A stretch of 64,000 bases of DNA, from positions 26,359,286-26,423,285 of the forward strand of contig OU862913.1 of NCBI GenBank assembly GCA_917880885.1. The letters are read 5' to 3'. This document shows, piece by piece, positions 20,191 through 32,202 of this stretch; position 1 is the first letter of the stretch, and every line of letters starts with the position of its first letter. Origin of the DNA: Limnephilus marmoratus. Lineage: Eukaryota; Arthropoda; Insecta; Trichoptera; Limnephilidae. The translations under genes were made by a program, and so were the position numbers. The notes under the pieces were generated by a model that was given only the letters and a program-made list of their open reading frames with translations, had not been told where the DNA came from and did not search any database.

Positions 20191-21676
20191 TTTTTATTTT
20201 TTTTTATTTCATTCTATACATGTATATTAACAGTGTTTACCTAATTATTAACATTTGTACATAATATATTTAGAACTTTTATTATGTTGGGTGTAAGGTA
20301 GGTTTGAGAAGGTCAGTTTGACGTAATGACTTATTTACTGTTTGAAACATCACAAAATATGTAGATTGAGACAAGGCGACGCACCACGTCATGTATTATT
20401 CGTAATCGGGCCACTAACGGTAATATCGTCATAAAACGTGAATTATTTTATATTTAGAAGTTCGGACATAAATATTTAATTGTTTCACGATCATTTCCTA
20501 AGGAGCTTAATTTGCCACATTATACAATAAAACCGCAACCACAATTATGTATGCAAGTAGGAGATTTTGAAGTTTAAAGCAATTTTTGCAGGCCTGATAC
20601 TTTATTTTTTTCTGGGCTTATAAAAAGACTTCTCAAAAAAATGCTCGACCACTTCAAAGGTCGAGATGTGTTCTAGCCGCAGTATTTAATTAAAGCACCT
20701 AAAATATTTCTAAGCGATCAAATTTTGAAATCAAAAACACATCATTTCGCATTGCTTAGAAGTGGTTCTCCTTTAACTTTTGGCAGGAAACCGACGACAT
20801 GTACACAGTTGGGTTTGTTTGCTTACACATATACATAGAATAGAGAATAGAATTTATTTATAATTAGCTGGTTCCCGGCATGCGTTGCCATTCCACATCC
20901 AAAGAAATAAATGGTTTCTCCATGCATGTCCTTTCCATGCGTCTCCGTTCGCCTCCCCTTCCACCTTCCCTCTCTCCTCCCGCGTTCCAAATACTCAATC
21001 CCAGCACATTCAGTTTTCAAACAGCTCGCGTGCCGCGTATTAGAATGTTTTTGTTCAAATGTTAATTTTTCATATATAAAGAACAGTAATTTTGGTTTAT
21101 TATAAGAACAATGAATCAAATTAGGTACCTAACATACTCGTAGATACCAAAGACATTAAAATACAAAAAGGTACCTATAAAATTACTGTAATTCTTTATT
21201 TGATTCAAAGTTTTATTAAAATAAATTCATTAATTTAAAGATTTTAGAAAATTGAATTTTGATACAATCATTGTTTTGCAAAATGTCACTCTCAAATTTT
21301 GACATTTTGACAGTTTTGCAAGAGTTTTTGTTATAATAAAAAAACTTTTCAGATGTATTGTCATGTAGTTGCAATAATCCAAAACCATCGCGGGGCTTAA
21401 AGAAGCTATTTTGAAAGTTTCAAACATTTCCTATGCTTAATATAGCCATGCATAGACATCTCATATACTCATATATAAACCTCCACGCAAGCATATTTTA
21501 ATTTTATATAAGTATAATGTAGACAATATTAACGATTTAATTAAGTTAATGCTATTACAAGTACAGTAAATGCGAATATCCCCCCCCCCCCCCCCTAGAT
21601 AGGCAGCCCCTGTGCACAGATATATTTTCTGTAAATAAGAATACCGTATTTTCCATAAACCGACAACATATTGTAT
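20191..21676. other. Spacer with transposon-end fragments
   Basis: 20862-20895 reads on the minus strand as GGCAACGCATGCCGGGAACC then AGCTAATT, like the 3' end of a Helitron-type repeat. 21580-21597 is a C-run followed by TAGATAGGCAGCCCCTG, like a hAT terminus on the minus strand. The rest is AT-rich with no gene. Confidence 0.35.
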
Positions 21677-21799
21677 TTAACCCTCGACCCGTCGCGTGGG
21701 GTCTTTAAAAGCCCAGGTTTTACAGAAATGCTAATTGTGTACATTTTAAATGTTCCCACTGATTCCTAACTTTAGGTAGCTTCCTAAAAGGAACTATAC

Positions 21800-22514
21800 T
21801 TGCAGGGGCGGCCCTAGCTAAATTATTAGGTGGTGCGAAATCTCTTTGTGGCGCCCCTCCCCCTCCTAACAAAAAATAGAGCTCTCTCTATGCAGTTATG
21901 CAAATTTAATTGAAGTACCTAGTAAGTAGGACGGATGAGAAATAATAACAGAAAAAATAATGTTGGATTACATTTATTTAATTAAATCTTCAATATCAAT
22001 AAAAACACTAGAACACAACTTTTCTTGCTTTTGCGCTTGCGAATTTTTTTTATTAAATCAGAATAATTTAACCCTTGGGCAATATCATTCTCAATTGATA
22101 AAATTGCAGGATCTGGTGGTCTTTCTTGATACATAGCCGAACGTAAGTACGTTTTAATTAGTTTTAATTTACTAAAGCTTCATTCTCCTTTGGCAACAGT
22201 TACTGGGGTGGTCAGCAAAATCCGAAGCGCTGTCCCACACATTCGGGAATATATCCTGCCAATCATTTTTGTATAAGTTGAAGAACTTGTAGTGGCTTTG
22301 CTGAGTCAAGATTTTTTATAAATAATGGGTTTAGGCTCAAAAGTTTTTCAATCAATTCGCGACTACAGACATCACATTTTTCCCCATCGGTTAAAATGAT
22401 TTGCAAATCTGCACAGGCTTTTTCTAATGAAGGCTTATCAGGAATTATTTTGATGTTATACAAAAAAGACCATGTATCATTGAATTTAGATAATTGTCCA
22501 AACCGAGTGACCAA
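21800..22514 (-). pseudogene. hAT transposase C-terminal relic (ZMYM/DUF4371-type)
   Basis: Minus-strand translation from 22514: FNDTWSFLYNIKIIPDK, ACADLQIILTDGEKCDV, KPLQVLQLIQK, then after frame breaks ALRILLTTPVTVAKGE and FSKLKLIKTYLRSAMYQE. The last two are the hAT dimerisation domain (normally LRILLTIPVTVASAERSFSK). The end at 21803 reads CAGGGGCGGCCCTAGC, a plausible hAT terminus. The 5' part is missing where LINE sequence begins. Confidence 0.7.
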
Positions 22515-22519
22515 TGCAT

Positions 22520-23115
22520 TTTCAATTGTACCATAAATTGCATCATAAAGACCATACTAAAGGTCCCCATAAGGACGTCAACAACAGAAATTTTTAAACA
22601 GTTTGATGTTCCAAGCATACAGAAAATCTATGCCAAAAACATTCTAGTACATCACCACAAAAATGATTCAGAGGCAGACACCTCACATGCTCATAAAACC
22701 AGAGCCAAACAAACAGACATACTTAATATACCAAAGTATAACTCTTGATTTGGACAAAGAAGTTCTGAATTTTTTAGCAGTAAAGTTATATAACAAACTC
22801 CCACTTAGTATCAAACAAATTAAAACAAAAAATAGCTTCATTAAGGACATTAAATGTTGGCTGAAGGAACTATCGAAAAATGAACTTACTAGTACCTATA
22901 CTTAAAACATCGTCATAGAAGTTTCTGGAAAACCTTATCCAAACAATGAAATTTAACCATAGAAGTCGCTAAAAACTTATCCAAAACATAGTCCCCCTCA
23001 GCACAGGATCTCCTAGTGAGGAGGACTACGAATATATTTTCTATTTTATATAACACCTAACATGTTTCATATAAAAATGTAAAAAATAATAAATGTATAG
23101 TTACTAAATAAAAAA
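22520..23115 (+). pseudogene. LINE 3' end fragment
   Basis: Plus-strand remnants RTSTTEIFKQFDVPSIQKIY and, in another frame, FLAVKLYNKLPLSIKQIK ... FIKDIKCWLKEL, followed by an AATAAA-like 3' end. This is the last ~100 codons of a CR1/Jockey-type ORF2 related to the element ending at 59971. Confidence 0.6.
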
Positions 23116-23309
23116 ATAAAAAATCTATCATAGGGTAAAAGACGTTAATTTTAAACAGTTCTTCGGGATTTGGTGGTGTCTCGTGTCTCATGTCTCATCT
23201 GCAGCATCGGGATCGGACTGGCTTAAACGTAGAATCTATCCCAGCCTGGGAAGCTATTTCCTTGGCTGTTATTTGAGCGGACGAATAAGTCCAATAATTT
23301 GATGATAAC

Positions 23310-24345
23310 TTAGTCTTAATGTAGAAAAAACTTCATATACACCTTTTTACCTTAATTATCCTGTCACTGACTCCAATATTAAATTAATAGTGCACGGTCG
23401 TTCGTGTAAAGGAGGAGAATGTAACGATAATTGTAAAATCCTTAAGAAAACCCCAGATGTCAAATATCCAGGGATTACTATATAAAGTACCTAACATGGA
23501 ATTTAAGAAACATGTCGAAAACTGTGTCAAAAGAATTAGAAAACTTACTTACATTTTTATACGATTAAGAAATATCCTAAATCATTCAAATATTAAAATG
23601 GTTTACTTTGCTCTTGTGCAGTCAGTATTGCAGTACGGCATAGTTGCATGGGGAAGCATCTATAAGAATAATCTGTATCCGATAGTAACAACACAAAAAA
23701 TGATCATCAAAGTTATTATTAAAAAAACAAGAATTTTCCCAACCAGCGAACTTTTTGAAAAATTTAAGGTCCTACCGGTTTCAAAACTATTTAAAAAATG
23801 CTATTTTAACAGTTTTTAAAGAATCTGAATAGTCCTCAACACGAAGTATAAGACCTAGAACATCTGGGAACATAAATGTACCTAGATGCAACACGACAGC
23901 TGCACAACACCATTATGAATATTATATAGACCCAAAGCTATATAACGAATTACCCGATGCAATAAAAAGTGTGAAAAAACTATCTTAAATTTAAAAAAAA
24001 CTCGCATTGTATTTTTACAGATAAGCAACACATTATCTTATTTTTATCGATGATTTTCGGATATATCCTGTTGCTAATATTTTGTTGATATTCTATTTCT
24101 AAAACTATATGTATTTTTCTTATTGTACAATATATTTTTTTAAGTATTTTATTTTCTTTCTTGTAACTATACATATTATCTATAAGCAGTTCTAAACATA
24201 TAACATGAGTAGGTACATAGATTAGCTCCCCAATTAGACCCGAGAATATTTCTCTACTAATTTGGTAACCACAAAAACTGATGAATGATACCTATATAAC
24301 GTATTATTGTAAACATTTACTTTTTGTCTAAATAAAAAAGAAATA
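23310..24345 (+). pseudogene. LINE ORF2 3' half (same family as 56586-63790)
   Basis: Contains NVEKTSYTPF-like, VHGRSCKGGECNDNC, then VENCVKRIRKLTYIFIRLRN and VYFALVQSVLQYGIVAWGS, then DPKLYNELPDAIKS-like, and ends in an A-rich AATAAAAAAGAAATAAAAAC. The block RIRKxxYIFIRLRNIL recurs at 59441-59520, so both belong to one family. Frameshifts are present. Confidence 0.65.
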
Positions 24346-24447
24346 AAAACATTGTTGGAACCCATACCTCTTACATTCATATTGGTACGAATTCTAAGAA
24401 TGACGATCAGCAAGGGTAGTTGCAGGCGATTCCTTCATTTTGTTTTG

Positions 24448-24515
24448 ATATAGTAGATGACTGAGAGAAATTATTTTTCTGATGGCCTCTGTGTAGAGCT
24501 AATGTAAAAAAAAAA
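24448..24515 (+). repeat. SINE-B tail fragment
   Basis: GAGAGAAATTATTTTTCTGA ... GTAGAGCTAATGTAAAAAAA: the last 60 bp of SINE-B with its A-run. Confidence 0.55.
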
Positions 24516-25449
24516 TTTAAAAAGTATGATTCAAAATTATTAAAAAATGTTCCTTGTTGATTTTTAAGCTTTTGCATTGAAAATAAATATCTATTTTTTA
24601 ATATTTCTTTTTATTTCAATGCAATCATTATCACCTGATTATATCAATTAAAATAACAAATAAAATGTATGCTATAACGACAATTTAATCATATTTATTT
24701 TTTGGGTCCTAATGACCCCGCGTGACACCTCGCGTTAAAAAAAGGCGTAACGGGCGGAGGGTTAAGAATGCCGGGGGGCGAACAGTCTGGAAACAACTAG
24801 ACCATAGATTCTCAACCTTTTTTGGCCCACCGCCCACTTTGAGAATATTATTTTTTCTAGCGCCCCCTAACTCGTGAATCTGAAACAGATTGTCGTCACG
24901 ATTATATTTACCACAACGGGGGGGGGGGGGGGGTACTGGGATGGGGCAAGATGGGATATAATAATGATAATATTTTTTATTAATTTCTTACACCATTACA
25001 AATTTGAGTTTATTACATATAAGAAATAAAATAAAATAAAAATGTTAACAAATATTTACACAAAAAAGAAATTTCAAGAAATATGGCAATTTCAAAAAAA
25101 TTCAGGGGACTCTTTCAAGAATCAAAAGAATTTCCCTTTTAAATTATTCCTCAGTGATGCCAAATATATCAATCCCGGGGGAGATTTGGTTCAGGAGCAA
25201 TATACTCCTTCCTACCGGGAGAACCACTGGCAGGTTAGTCCTACAAGCAGGAAGATAGAATAATCTGTGATAGCCATCTGGAACATAGAGAGTCGCACGC
25301 TCCAAAATGGTGAGTTCTCAATATAGCCTCGCAGCAGTCTGAATATAATACCCCTCTCTTCTGAGCTGTAGGGAGTGAAGTCTCAGCAGGCCCTGAAGAA
25401 AATTCGCCGGGTAGGTGTGACTAAATGCTCTGGTAAAAGTCAGAACTAC

Positions 25450-26420
25450 GCATTTCAAGACATTAAAAGAAGCTGGTTTCGTTGACTCCATTCTGAAATA
25501 TTATAAACATACGCTTGAAGGCGCAGGCAGTCTTCAATATTTCTTATTAGAAGAAATAATTTTAGATAGTCAGCGAACAGCAAAGCGAGAAAAACGGATG
25601 ACTCCAGCAATGTTATTAATGAAAATGGAAAAGAGCAGAAACCCCAAGATCGATCTTTGGGAAACCCCAGAAAATACAAGAAATTCAGCAGATTTGAAGA
25701 TTCCGTGCGTGACAAATTGCTTTCTGTTCTTGAGGTAACTTTTGAAAAACTTCAACATACGAAGGGAAAAACCCATCTGAGCAAGTTTTGTGAGTAAGAT
25801 ATCGTGATTCACAGTATCAAAGGCTTTGGAGAAGTCGTTTTGCGAACAGTCTACTTGGTATCCAATGTCTAGGGACCTAGCAAAATAGTCGGTGAAAACC
25901 ATCAGATTAGTTTCAGTGTATCTTCCTTTCCTAAACTATGCTGTTCGGGGATAATGTATGCGTCTATCTGAAGCACAAGGAATTTATGAATTAATTTTTC
26001 AAATAGTTTAGCGGGAACTGATAATATGGCAACTGGTCTATAATTTTCGATTAAGTTTTTCAAACCATTTTTAAAAATAGGACAATTTTTTTAAGTTTTC
26101 CATAATTCAGGAAAAGTGGAAGTACCAATAGCTACGTTAAAGATCAGACATAATGGTGTTTTTAGAAATTCGGCGCACCCTTTAATAAAAAATACGGGAA
26201 CGAAGTCTGGTCCGATGGAGCGTGAGTTCTTCATAAGACTTAAAAGGCACTCATAACGTCAGATTCCGTAAATGTATCTTAATCGACGTTTGAACCTCCT
26301 CTGGTATTAAATATGGCCGCATTATTAATGTTTAGAAGTAGAGGGTCTTTATTGTAGACCGATTGAAAATGATCAGCAAATGCGTTAGCCACACCCAAGT
26401 CACGAAATTCCTGATTACCT
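25450..26420 (-). pseudogene. LINE reverse transcriptase relic, minus strand
   Basis: Reading the minus strand from 26420 through several breaks: KNLIENYRPVAIL-like, YTETNLMVFTDYFARSLDIG, NDFSKAFDTVNHDILLTKLA, FKSYLKNRKQFV, FSGVSQRSILGFLLFSIFIN, then FADYLKLF (degenerate FADD). These are ordered RT domains of a Jockey/CR1-type LINE. Confidence 0.7.
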
Positions 26421-26439
26421 TTCATCATGGTCACATGGT

Positions 26440-26960
26440 GTGTTCAAGACCACCATCCCTCCAGCTCCAGAGGGATTTTACATAGTGCCAAACCATGTTG
26501 GGATCATGCTTGATGTTTGGTATATAACTAGAACAAATATCCTGGGCTCTATGACTGTCCCGCGTTGTAACACCACCACAGCTCAACAATACTATAAATA
26601 TATTGGAGTTAAATGGTTTAACCAATTACCAGTTAATTTAAGAATGGAAACAAATTATAAAAAATTCAAAAAATCAATTAAAGCTCTTTTTATATAACTT
26701 ATCACTATCACTACATCTTATAATATTTTATTTATAAACACAATTGTAATATCTGATATCCTTTTTCTTTCTTTAATTTTCAGCTTTCTTTTTTATATCC
26801 TCTTCATTCTGCTTATGTTTTATATATTATATAAAACTATAGATGCATATTATATGATATATAAGTTTTTTTTTCTTTGTATTCTGTTAATTATCCATCA
26901 ACTGATCAATATGTATATAAAAAAAGATATATTATTTAAACTTATATAAAAATTAATATC
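26440..26960 (+). pseudogene. LINE 3' end, opposite orientation
   Basis: Plus-strand open segment ending GVKWFNQLPVNLRMETNYKK, FKKSIKALFI and stop, followed by a T-rich 3' UTR. The WFNxLPxxLR motif is the usual C-terminus of CR1/Jockey ORF2. It faces the minus-strand LINE at 25450-26420. Confidence 0.55.
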
Positions 26961-27090
26961 TACATTCGTTGTCACCGCCTTTTTAACACGAGCTTTGCTC
27001 AAAAAAAAGGTGTAAGACGTATTAAATAATGTATATTTTCTTTCAAAAAACTTTATTTATACACAAAAACATGAAATTTTTGTAAAAATT

Positions 27091-27094
<4 letters not shown>

Positions 27095-27143
<49 letters not shown>
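27095..27143 (+). repeat. Poly(A) run of 49
   Basis: Uninterrupted A49 inside the hAT-like shell, preceded by AT-rich sequence. It may be a retroposon tail or a slippage-expanded tract. Its exact length is sequencing-sensitive. Confidence 0.9.
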
Positions 27144-27145
<2 letters not shown>

Positions 27146-27774
27146 GTTTGTATGTTTGCACCTGATGTAACCTGAATAAATGTTTTCCTCAATTTGAGAC
27201 ACGTAGGCTCGATAGGCCACTCGAACCTCGCGCCTAATTAATGCTCTAAACACTCTAAACAGATCGTATCCACTCTGAAGGCCCAGAGATCCAGCTTTCC
27301 AACGCTTTGATCTCTATATTCGAGATGACTTCTCTCGAGAACCACTTCGGATACTTCCGACTACCACCGCCTGCGCCTGTCGTCACCAGCACACTCGTTT
27401 CCTCCTTGATATCCATTAGGATAAACTTGGAAATTATTTTGAAATTACGACGCGCGCGCGACGAAAAAGACGTAGTCCTGCCGGCAAACTACCTGGAGCA
27501 CTGATGGCATAAATATACCAATCCCTGATGGGGAGGGATGGGTTTCTCTGGGTCTCCTACCGCCGCGCCCCCCTGAAAGTCTGAAACGCCCCCCAATTTT
27601 CTCTTGGTCTTCTACCGCTCCCCTGAGAGTTTGAAACGCCCCCAAGGAGGGCGTTATCGCCCACGTTGAGAACCTATGGTCTAGCCCAATAATCGATTAA
27701 TTTTGTATAGCGCGTTTTTTTCTGAAAAACCTCAAAGGCGCTGTTCAAATATCACTTTCCATATCTTGGTGTTT

Positions 27775-28108
27775 TTTTTACATGATTTCCACACAGGAGG
27801 CCCTGAGGAAAATAATTTCCCTCAGGGCCTATGTCATCTTTGGGGATGCTGTGTGGAGGGTTTTTTAAGGAAAGGAAGGAGAGGAGAGTTCTGGGAAGGA
27901 AAAGGGTTTAAGAGGTGGGTAGGAATCTGGGGTTCAGTGTGTCTTGGTCATCCGCTTCCAAGACCTAGACAAACCTCATCCCATGAACCCGGGCACCCCT
28001 GCTAAATCACCAAACGTAGCGAACCACTTGGGGTGACCTATTTATGGCAGAGGTGTTGGTTATCCAATAAAGGTTCCCGGGGCGGCAGTACCCATTCCCG
28101 CCTCCAAA
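27775..28108 (-). repeat. SINE-B copy, short form, reversed
   Basis: TTTACATGATTTCCACACAG ... GGCGGCAGTACCCATTCCCG. It lacks the central block (joins GTGTCTTGGTCATCCG to CAAGACCTAGACAAACC). Confidence 0.7.
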
Positions 28109-28698
28109 ATTGAAAATTAGTGTTATATTTAAGGAATGAAAGGTACGGGAGCGGTACAATTAGCGGATAGAACGGATAACTTAGCATGAACTTTCTCAGG
28201 GTTATGGATACGGCCCGCTCTCTAAATGCATAGTCAATGTGAATGAAACACTATTTTAACATACAGGCATTTATTGACAAGGGAGACAGGTTAAATCATA
28301 TTTACAGTTAAGGCTCTGCAACCGGGCGCGAAAAGAAGAAGATGGAGAGATACGAAATTACGAATGTAAGAGGAGAGCGCTAACATTTGCGGCGACAAAA
28401 TCGATGCGAAAATTGCGAAAATGTTTAATAAAACACAACTCGTTTAAAATAGAGCAAAAATCTCGCGGGCATTATCTTAAACAGCATTTAAAGAAACACT
28501 GTGAATTTTTTCATACATATAACTTGTAAAATAACTGAAACAAACGTGTTAATAATAATTTTTGGAGCATACTTTGCGATTTTTTTCTATCGAGGGAATT
28601 TTATATAATTTGTGTTTCGGCGCGGGCAAAGTCTAGATATTATCTTCAAGAATAACATCCCTCCACTCGCGGGTAGCTATGGACTTTAGCTGGCCTAG
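28109..28698. other. Spacer, no feature recognised
   Basis: Sequence between SINE-B and the large inverted repeat. No coding or repeat signal that I recognise. Confidence 0.35.
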
Positions 28699-30141
28699 GC
28701 TTCTCAACCTAGGGGAACATTGCGAATGTCAAACGTTTTCGACGCTATATGTGTTACACATAACACTAGTTATTACTAATTATTGGTTATTACTAACTGT
28801 AGATTGCCTATTATAATAAATAATAACTCTCTTCTCATTACTAACTTATCCCTTTGAATCCCAGCGAATCCGGAGTGGATTTCCTGGGAATTCAAACAAC
28901 TAACCTCCATTTAAGGCATGTTGAAATTTAAAAATGTTTCTAGCATATAATTTTCGTTTCGCTTAGCAAAGAAGTAGCGAAGGCCTCCATTACTCTAGCT
29001 TATCGTTTCGTCATTTTTTATCTGTAAAAATGAGCGTCTCTAATTCTGTGTCACGCCTGAAATTCTGCAATTTAAAACTTTTTTAATTAGCTCCACTGTG
29101 GAATAAAAATTCCCTCAGGAAAAAACTGCTCCCAACCGTTTGGGGTCAGTGAGACGACGGCTTCCCCAATTAGGGTATGTTGTGGGGCAGAGGTGTTGGA
29201 GAGATTAGAGATGGGGAGGAGGAAGGCTATTGGATATGTACCTGGCTGTTCAGATCTAGTTACAAAACACGGTTAAAGCCATTTCAAGAAACTTTTCAAT
29301 TCTGAATTTTTATCTTGTACCAAGACGGTACTGAGACGATACTGAGAGTATCTTCCACTCTGATTTGAACCCGCGACCTCCGAGGTCGCGGGTTCAAATC
29401 CCCGCCCGGTTCAAATCAATTTAATCATTAAAAAATAATAAAAGGTACATTTGCGGCACGATCCAGAGTGGAAGATACTCTCAGTATCGTCTCAGTACCG
29501 TCTTGGTACAAGATAAAAATTCAGAATTGAAAAGTTTCTTGAAATGGCTTTAACCGTGTTTTGTAACTAGATCTGAACAGCCAGGTACATATCCAATAGC
29601 CTTCCTCCTCCCCATCTCTAATCTCTCCAACACCTCTGCCCCACAACATACCCTAATTGGGGAAGCCGTCGTCTCACTGACCCCAAACGGTTGGGAGCAG
29701 TTTTTTCCTGAGGGAATTTTTATTCCACAGTGGAGCTAATTAAAAAAGTTTTAAATTGCAGAATTTCAGGCGTGACACAGAATTAGAGACGCTCATTTTT
29801 ACAGATAAAAAATCAATGTTTAAAAGTGACGAAACGATAAGCTAGAGTAATGGAGGCCTTCGCTACTTCTTTGCTAAGCGAAACAAAAATTATATGCTAG
29901 AAACATTTTTAAATTTCAACATGCCTTAAATGGAGGTTAGTTGTTTGAATTCCCAGGAAATCCACTCCGGATTCGCTGGGATTCAAAGGGATAAGTTAGT
30001 AATGAGAAGAGAGTTATTATTTATTATAATAGGCAATCTACAGTTAGTAATAACCAATAATTAGTAATAACTAGTGTTATGTGTAACACATATAGCGTCG
30101 AAAACGTTTGACATTCGCAATGTTCCCCTAGGTTGAGAAGC
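28699..30141. repeat. Large near-perfect inverted repeat (arms 664 and 678 bp)
   Basis: Arms 28699-29362 and 29464-30141 are reverse complements. Differences found by eye: a 14-bp indel near 29010 / 29820 and very few substitutions. The ~100-bp spacer (29363-29463) starts with its own perfect hairpin (TTTGAACCCGCGACCTC / GAGGTCGCGGGTTCAAA). Both arms include SINE-A body, a SINE-B tail piece and non-repeat flank, so the unit was duplicated after the SINE landed. A real inverted duplication or an assembly/library fold-back artefact are both possible. Confidence 0.93.
29376..29746 (+). repeat. SINE-A copy with SINE-B tail, at the palindrome centre
   Basis: Begins with the tRNA B-box (GAGGTCGCGGGTTCAAATCC), continues through CCAGAGTGGAAGATACTCTC and the pyrimidine tract, then CCTGAGGGAATTTTTATTCC and GTGGAGCTAATTAAAAAA, which is a SINE-B end. 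The A-box half of the tRNA head is missing. The mirrored copy occupies the left arm. Confidence 0.6.
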
Positions 30142-30590
30142 ATGTAATAATATGTTTTAATCCGTTTCATGTTCCAAACAAAATAATATATAAATAAATA
30201 AATAAGGAACGCTATTTTCAACACAATTTTGTTTTATTTTGAAGGCCGAATTATGAAGAAACTTGTGGGGAATTTGCGGGGAATTTGATAATTTGCTCTC
30301 CCCAATTTGGGGATTTTGACAATTTTTGCGGGTATTTTAGAACATAAGCATTGGCAACCCTGTTTGACAGTTAAATAGTGTCGAAACCAGTTGGGAACAA
30401 AAAGCCCGAAGATATCGATCTAGGTATTTGTTTATTTATGGTCCACAGATTAGATGACAGGAGGACCGGTAAACACCGTGCTGCCATCTCGCGGATATTT
30501 TGGAATTACTCAGAAAACGGCCCATTGTCTATAGATGAAAAAACCCGGATTCGGGCATTGACCAGAATTATTACAAATACTACAGTCTAA

Positions 30591-31317
30591 GAGCTCGTTC
30601 ACATTGAGCATATAAATATAAAAGATCATAGCACGCCACATATCGCTCTCCATACAATCCCTTCAGACCGTTCACACCTGAGCGCTTTATGCGCACATCA
30701 ACCATAGACAATGGACATCTTACGCCGTAACCGCTCCTGAGGCGATATGCCAACAGTTAGAGCTCGTTCACATTGAGCATATAAATATAAAAGATCATAG
30801 CACGCCACATATCGCTCTCCATACAATCCCTTCAGATCGTTCACACCTGAGCGCTTTATGCGCACATCAACCATAGACAATGCACATCTTACGCCGTAAC
30901 CGCTCCTGAGGCGATAACCGCGAGCAGGTATCTGTTGAACCGCGAGCGCTTATGTTTCGTGCCGTTCACACGGCTCAGATAAAATATTTCTTCCTATGGT
31001 AGGAGAGGGGGTCAGTTGAATTAGCGAGCGGCCACGGAGTGCGCATTTTTTGTACCGAATCTATGAACTTGACATCTGTCACCCACCGGTCAGCAGCTCC
31101 GTAATTAGAATGACCCCCTCTCTTGTTTTCGTCGGAGTGGGGGGCGCTTAACTGTTGGCATATCGCCTCAGGAGCGGTTACGGCGTAAGATGTCCATTGT
31201 CTATGGTTGATGTGCGCATAAAGCGCTCAGGTGTGAACGGCCTGAAGGGATTGTATGGAGAGCGATATGTGGCGTGCTATGATCTTTTATATTTATATGC
31301 TCAATGTGAACGAGCTC
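30591..31317. mobile_element. Harbinger-like MITE with duplicated left terminus
   Basis: The terminus GAGCTCGTTCACATTGAGC... occurs at 30591 and again at 30760 in the same orientation, and once inverted ending at 31317; about 160 bp are shared. TTA flanks the inner unit on both sides (30757-30759 and 31318-31320), fitting the 3-bp TWA duplication of PIF/Harbinger elements. The GTTCACA style of terminus also fits. No ORF. A solo right end lies at 54485-54572. Confidence 0.7.
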
Positions 31318-31320
31318 TTA

Positions 31321-31829
31321 AGGTGTAAGCATTATATTTCTATTATTGACCCATACAAACCGGTCATCTATGAATTATGAGCTGGAAATTATAATTTATT
31401 ACGTAACGTAGGGGTGTCAAACTGGATTTTATTAAAGGCCATTTTTAAGATTTTGCGTGTGTAAGCGGGCCAGACTCAAAATTAAAACCCATGCTCAATT
31501 GTTCAAATCTTTATTGAGTCAGATATGTAAGTACCTAGTTATTATAAATTTTCATTCAAGTTAAAAAGGAGGGTAAAATGGTAAATTATCTTGAGCCGGA
31601 CACCTGACTTCTCTTATTTTTGATAAGCTCATTGAAGTCGGGTGTCATATTCGTGGTAAGTAGTTATTTTAAGAATCGATTGGAGCGATGTTTGTTCTTA
31701 TTTATTTTCAAAACGGAAAACATCCGCTTGCTTAAATAGGTACTACAGAATACACACAGGATAAGTGCTGTATGCTTAATTATATTTGGATATATATTAA
31801 CAACATATTTAAAGCAATTTTTTTTAGGT
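31321..31829. other. Spacer, no feature recognised
   Basis: AT-rich sequence between the MITE and the zinc-finger relic; no supported feature. Confidence 0.35.
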
Positions 31830-32202
31830 TAAAATTTTGGCAAGGATTAAACTTCAAACTTTCTTTAAAAAAGGTTTTTTTCCACTGTGAGACGGCTTGC
31901 GGACTTTTAAATGTTGCGTTTGAGAACATGAATAGTTGCAGTCAGAATATGAAAAAGGTTTATTTCCACTCTGAGGACGGCTTGTGGACTTTTAAATGTT
32001 CCTTTTGCGAAGATGAATAGTTGCAGTCGGAACATAAAAAAGGTTTTTCTCCACAGTGAGTCAGCATGTGGATTTAAAATTGTCACTTTCGAGGACATGA
32101 ATAGTTGCTGTCGGAACACGTAAAAGGTTTTCTCCACTGTGAGACGGCTTGTGGACTTTTAAATATTCCTTTTGAGAACTTGAATAGTTGCAGTCGAAAC
32201 AT
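31830..32202 (-). pseudogene. C2H2 zinc-finger pseudogene, distal part
   Basis: Minus-strand finger relics at ~84-bp spacing. One is intact enough to read CFDCNYSSSQKEYLKVHKPS plus H (C-x2-C-x12-H-x4-H), followed by a broken linker (HSGENLLRV). Others are frameshifted or carry stops. Same family as the gene at 51964-54357 (shared CSDCxYS style). The Gypsy element at 32203-41201 is inserted here; the reading resumes at 41206. Confidence 0.75.
32199..32202. repeat. 4-bp target duplication ACAT, left copy
   Basis: ACAT immediately left of the LTR; the second copy is at 41202-41205. Removing one copy and the element restores the finger repeat (CGAAACATGTAAAAG, compare GGAACACGTAAAAG at 32114). 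Confidence 0.9.

Larger units (their letters stand above)
21681..24761. mobile_element. piggyBac-like element shell flanked by TTAA
   Basis: Left end TTAA|CCCTCGACCCGTCGCG and right end CGGGCGGAGGG|TTAA: the tetranucleotide TTAA at 21677-21680 and 24762-24765 bounds inverted ends CCCTC.-.CCCGT. A second inner pair, GCGTGGGGTC on the left and GACCCCGCG on the right, is also inverted. This is the terminal organisation of piggyBac elements. No piggyBac transposase is visible; the inside is filled with a hAT relic and LINE pieces. Confidence 0.6.
24797..27684. mobile_element. hAT-like element shell
   Basis: Left end CTAGACCATAGATTCTCAAC and right end GTTGAGAACCTATGGTCTAG are inverted repeats with one mismatch, 2.9 kb apart, followed inward by CCACCGCCCAC on the left and GTGGGCGATAACGCCC on the right. 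The CAxxGxTTCTCAAC style is typical of hAT/Charlie-like ends. No clear 8-bp target duplication and no transposase. It contains a G-run (24909-24932) and LINE fragments. Confidence 0.55.

Noticed and set aside
22494..22748. 84-codon plus frame as a gene
   Set aside because: Part overlaps the minus-strand hAT relic and the rest is a LINE 3' end.
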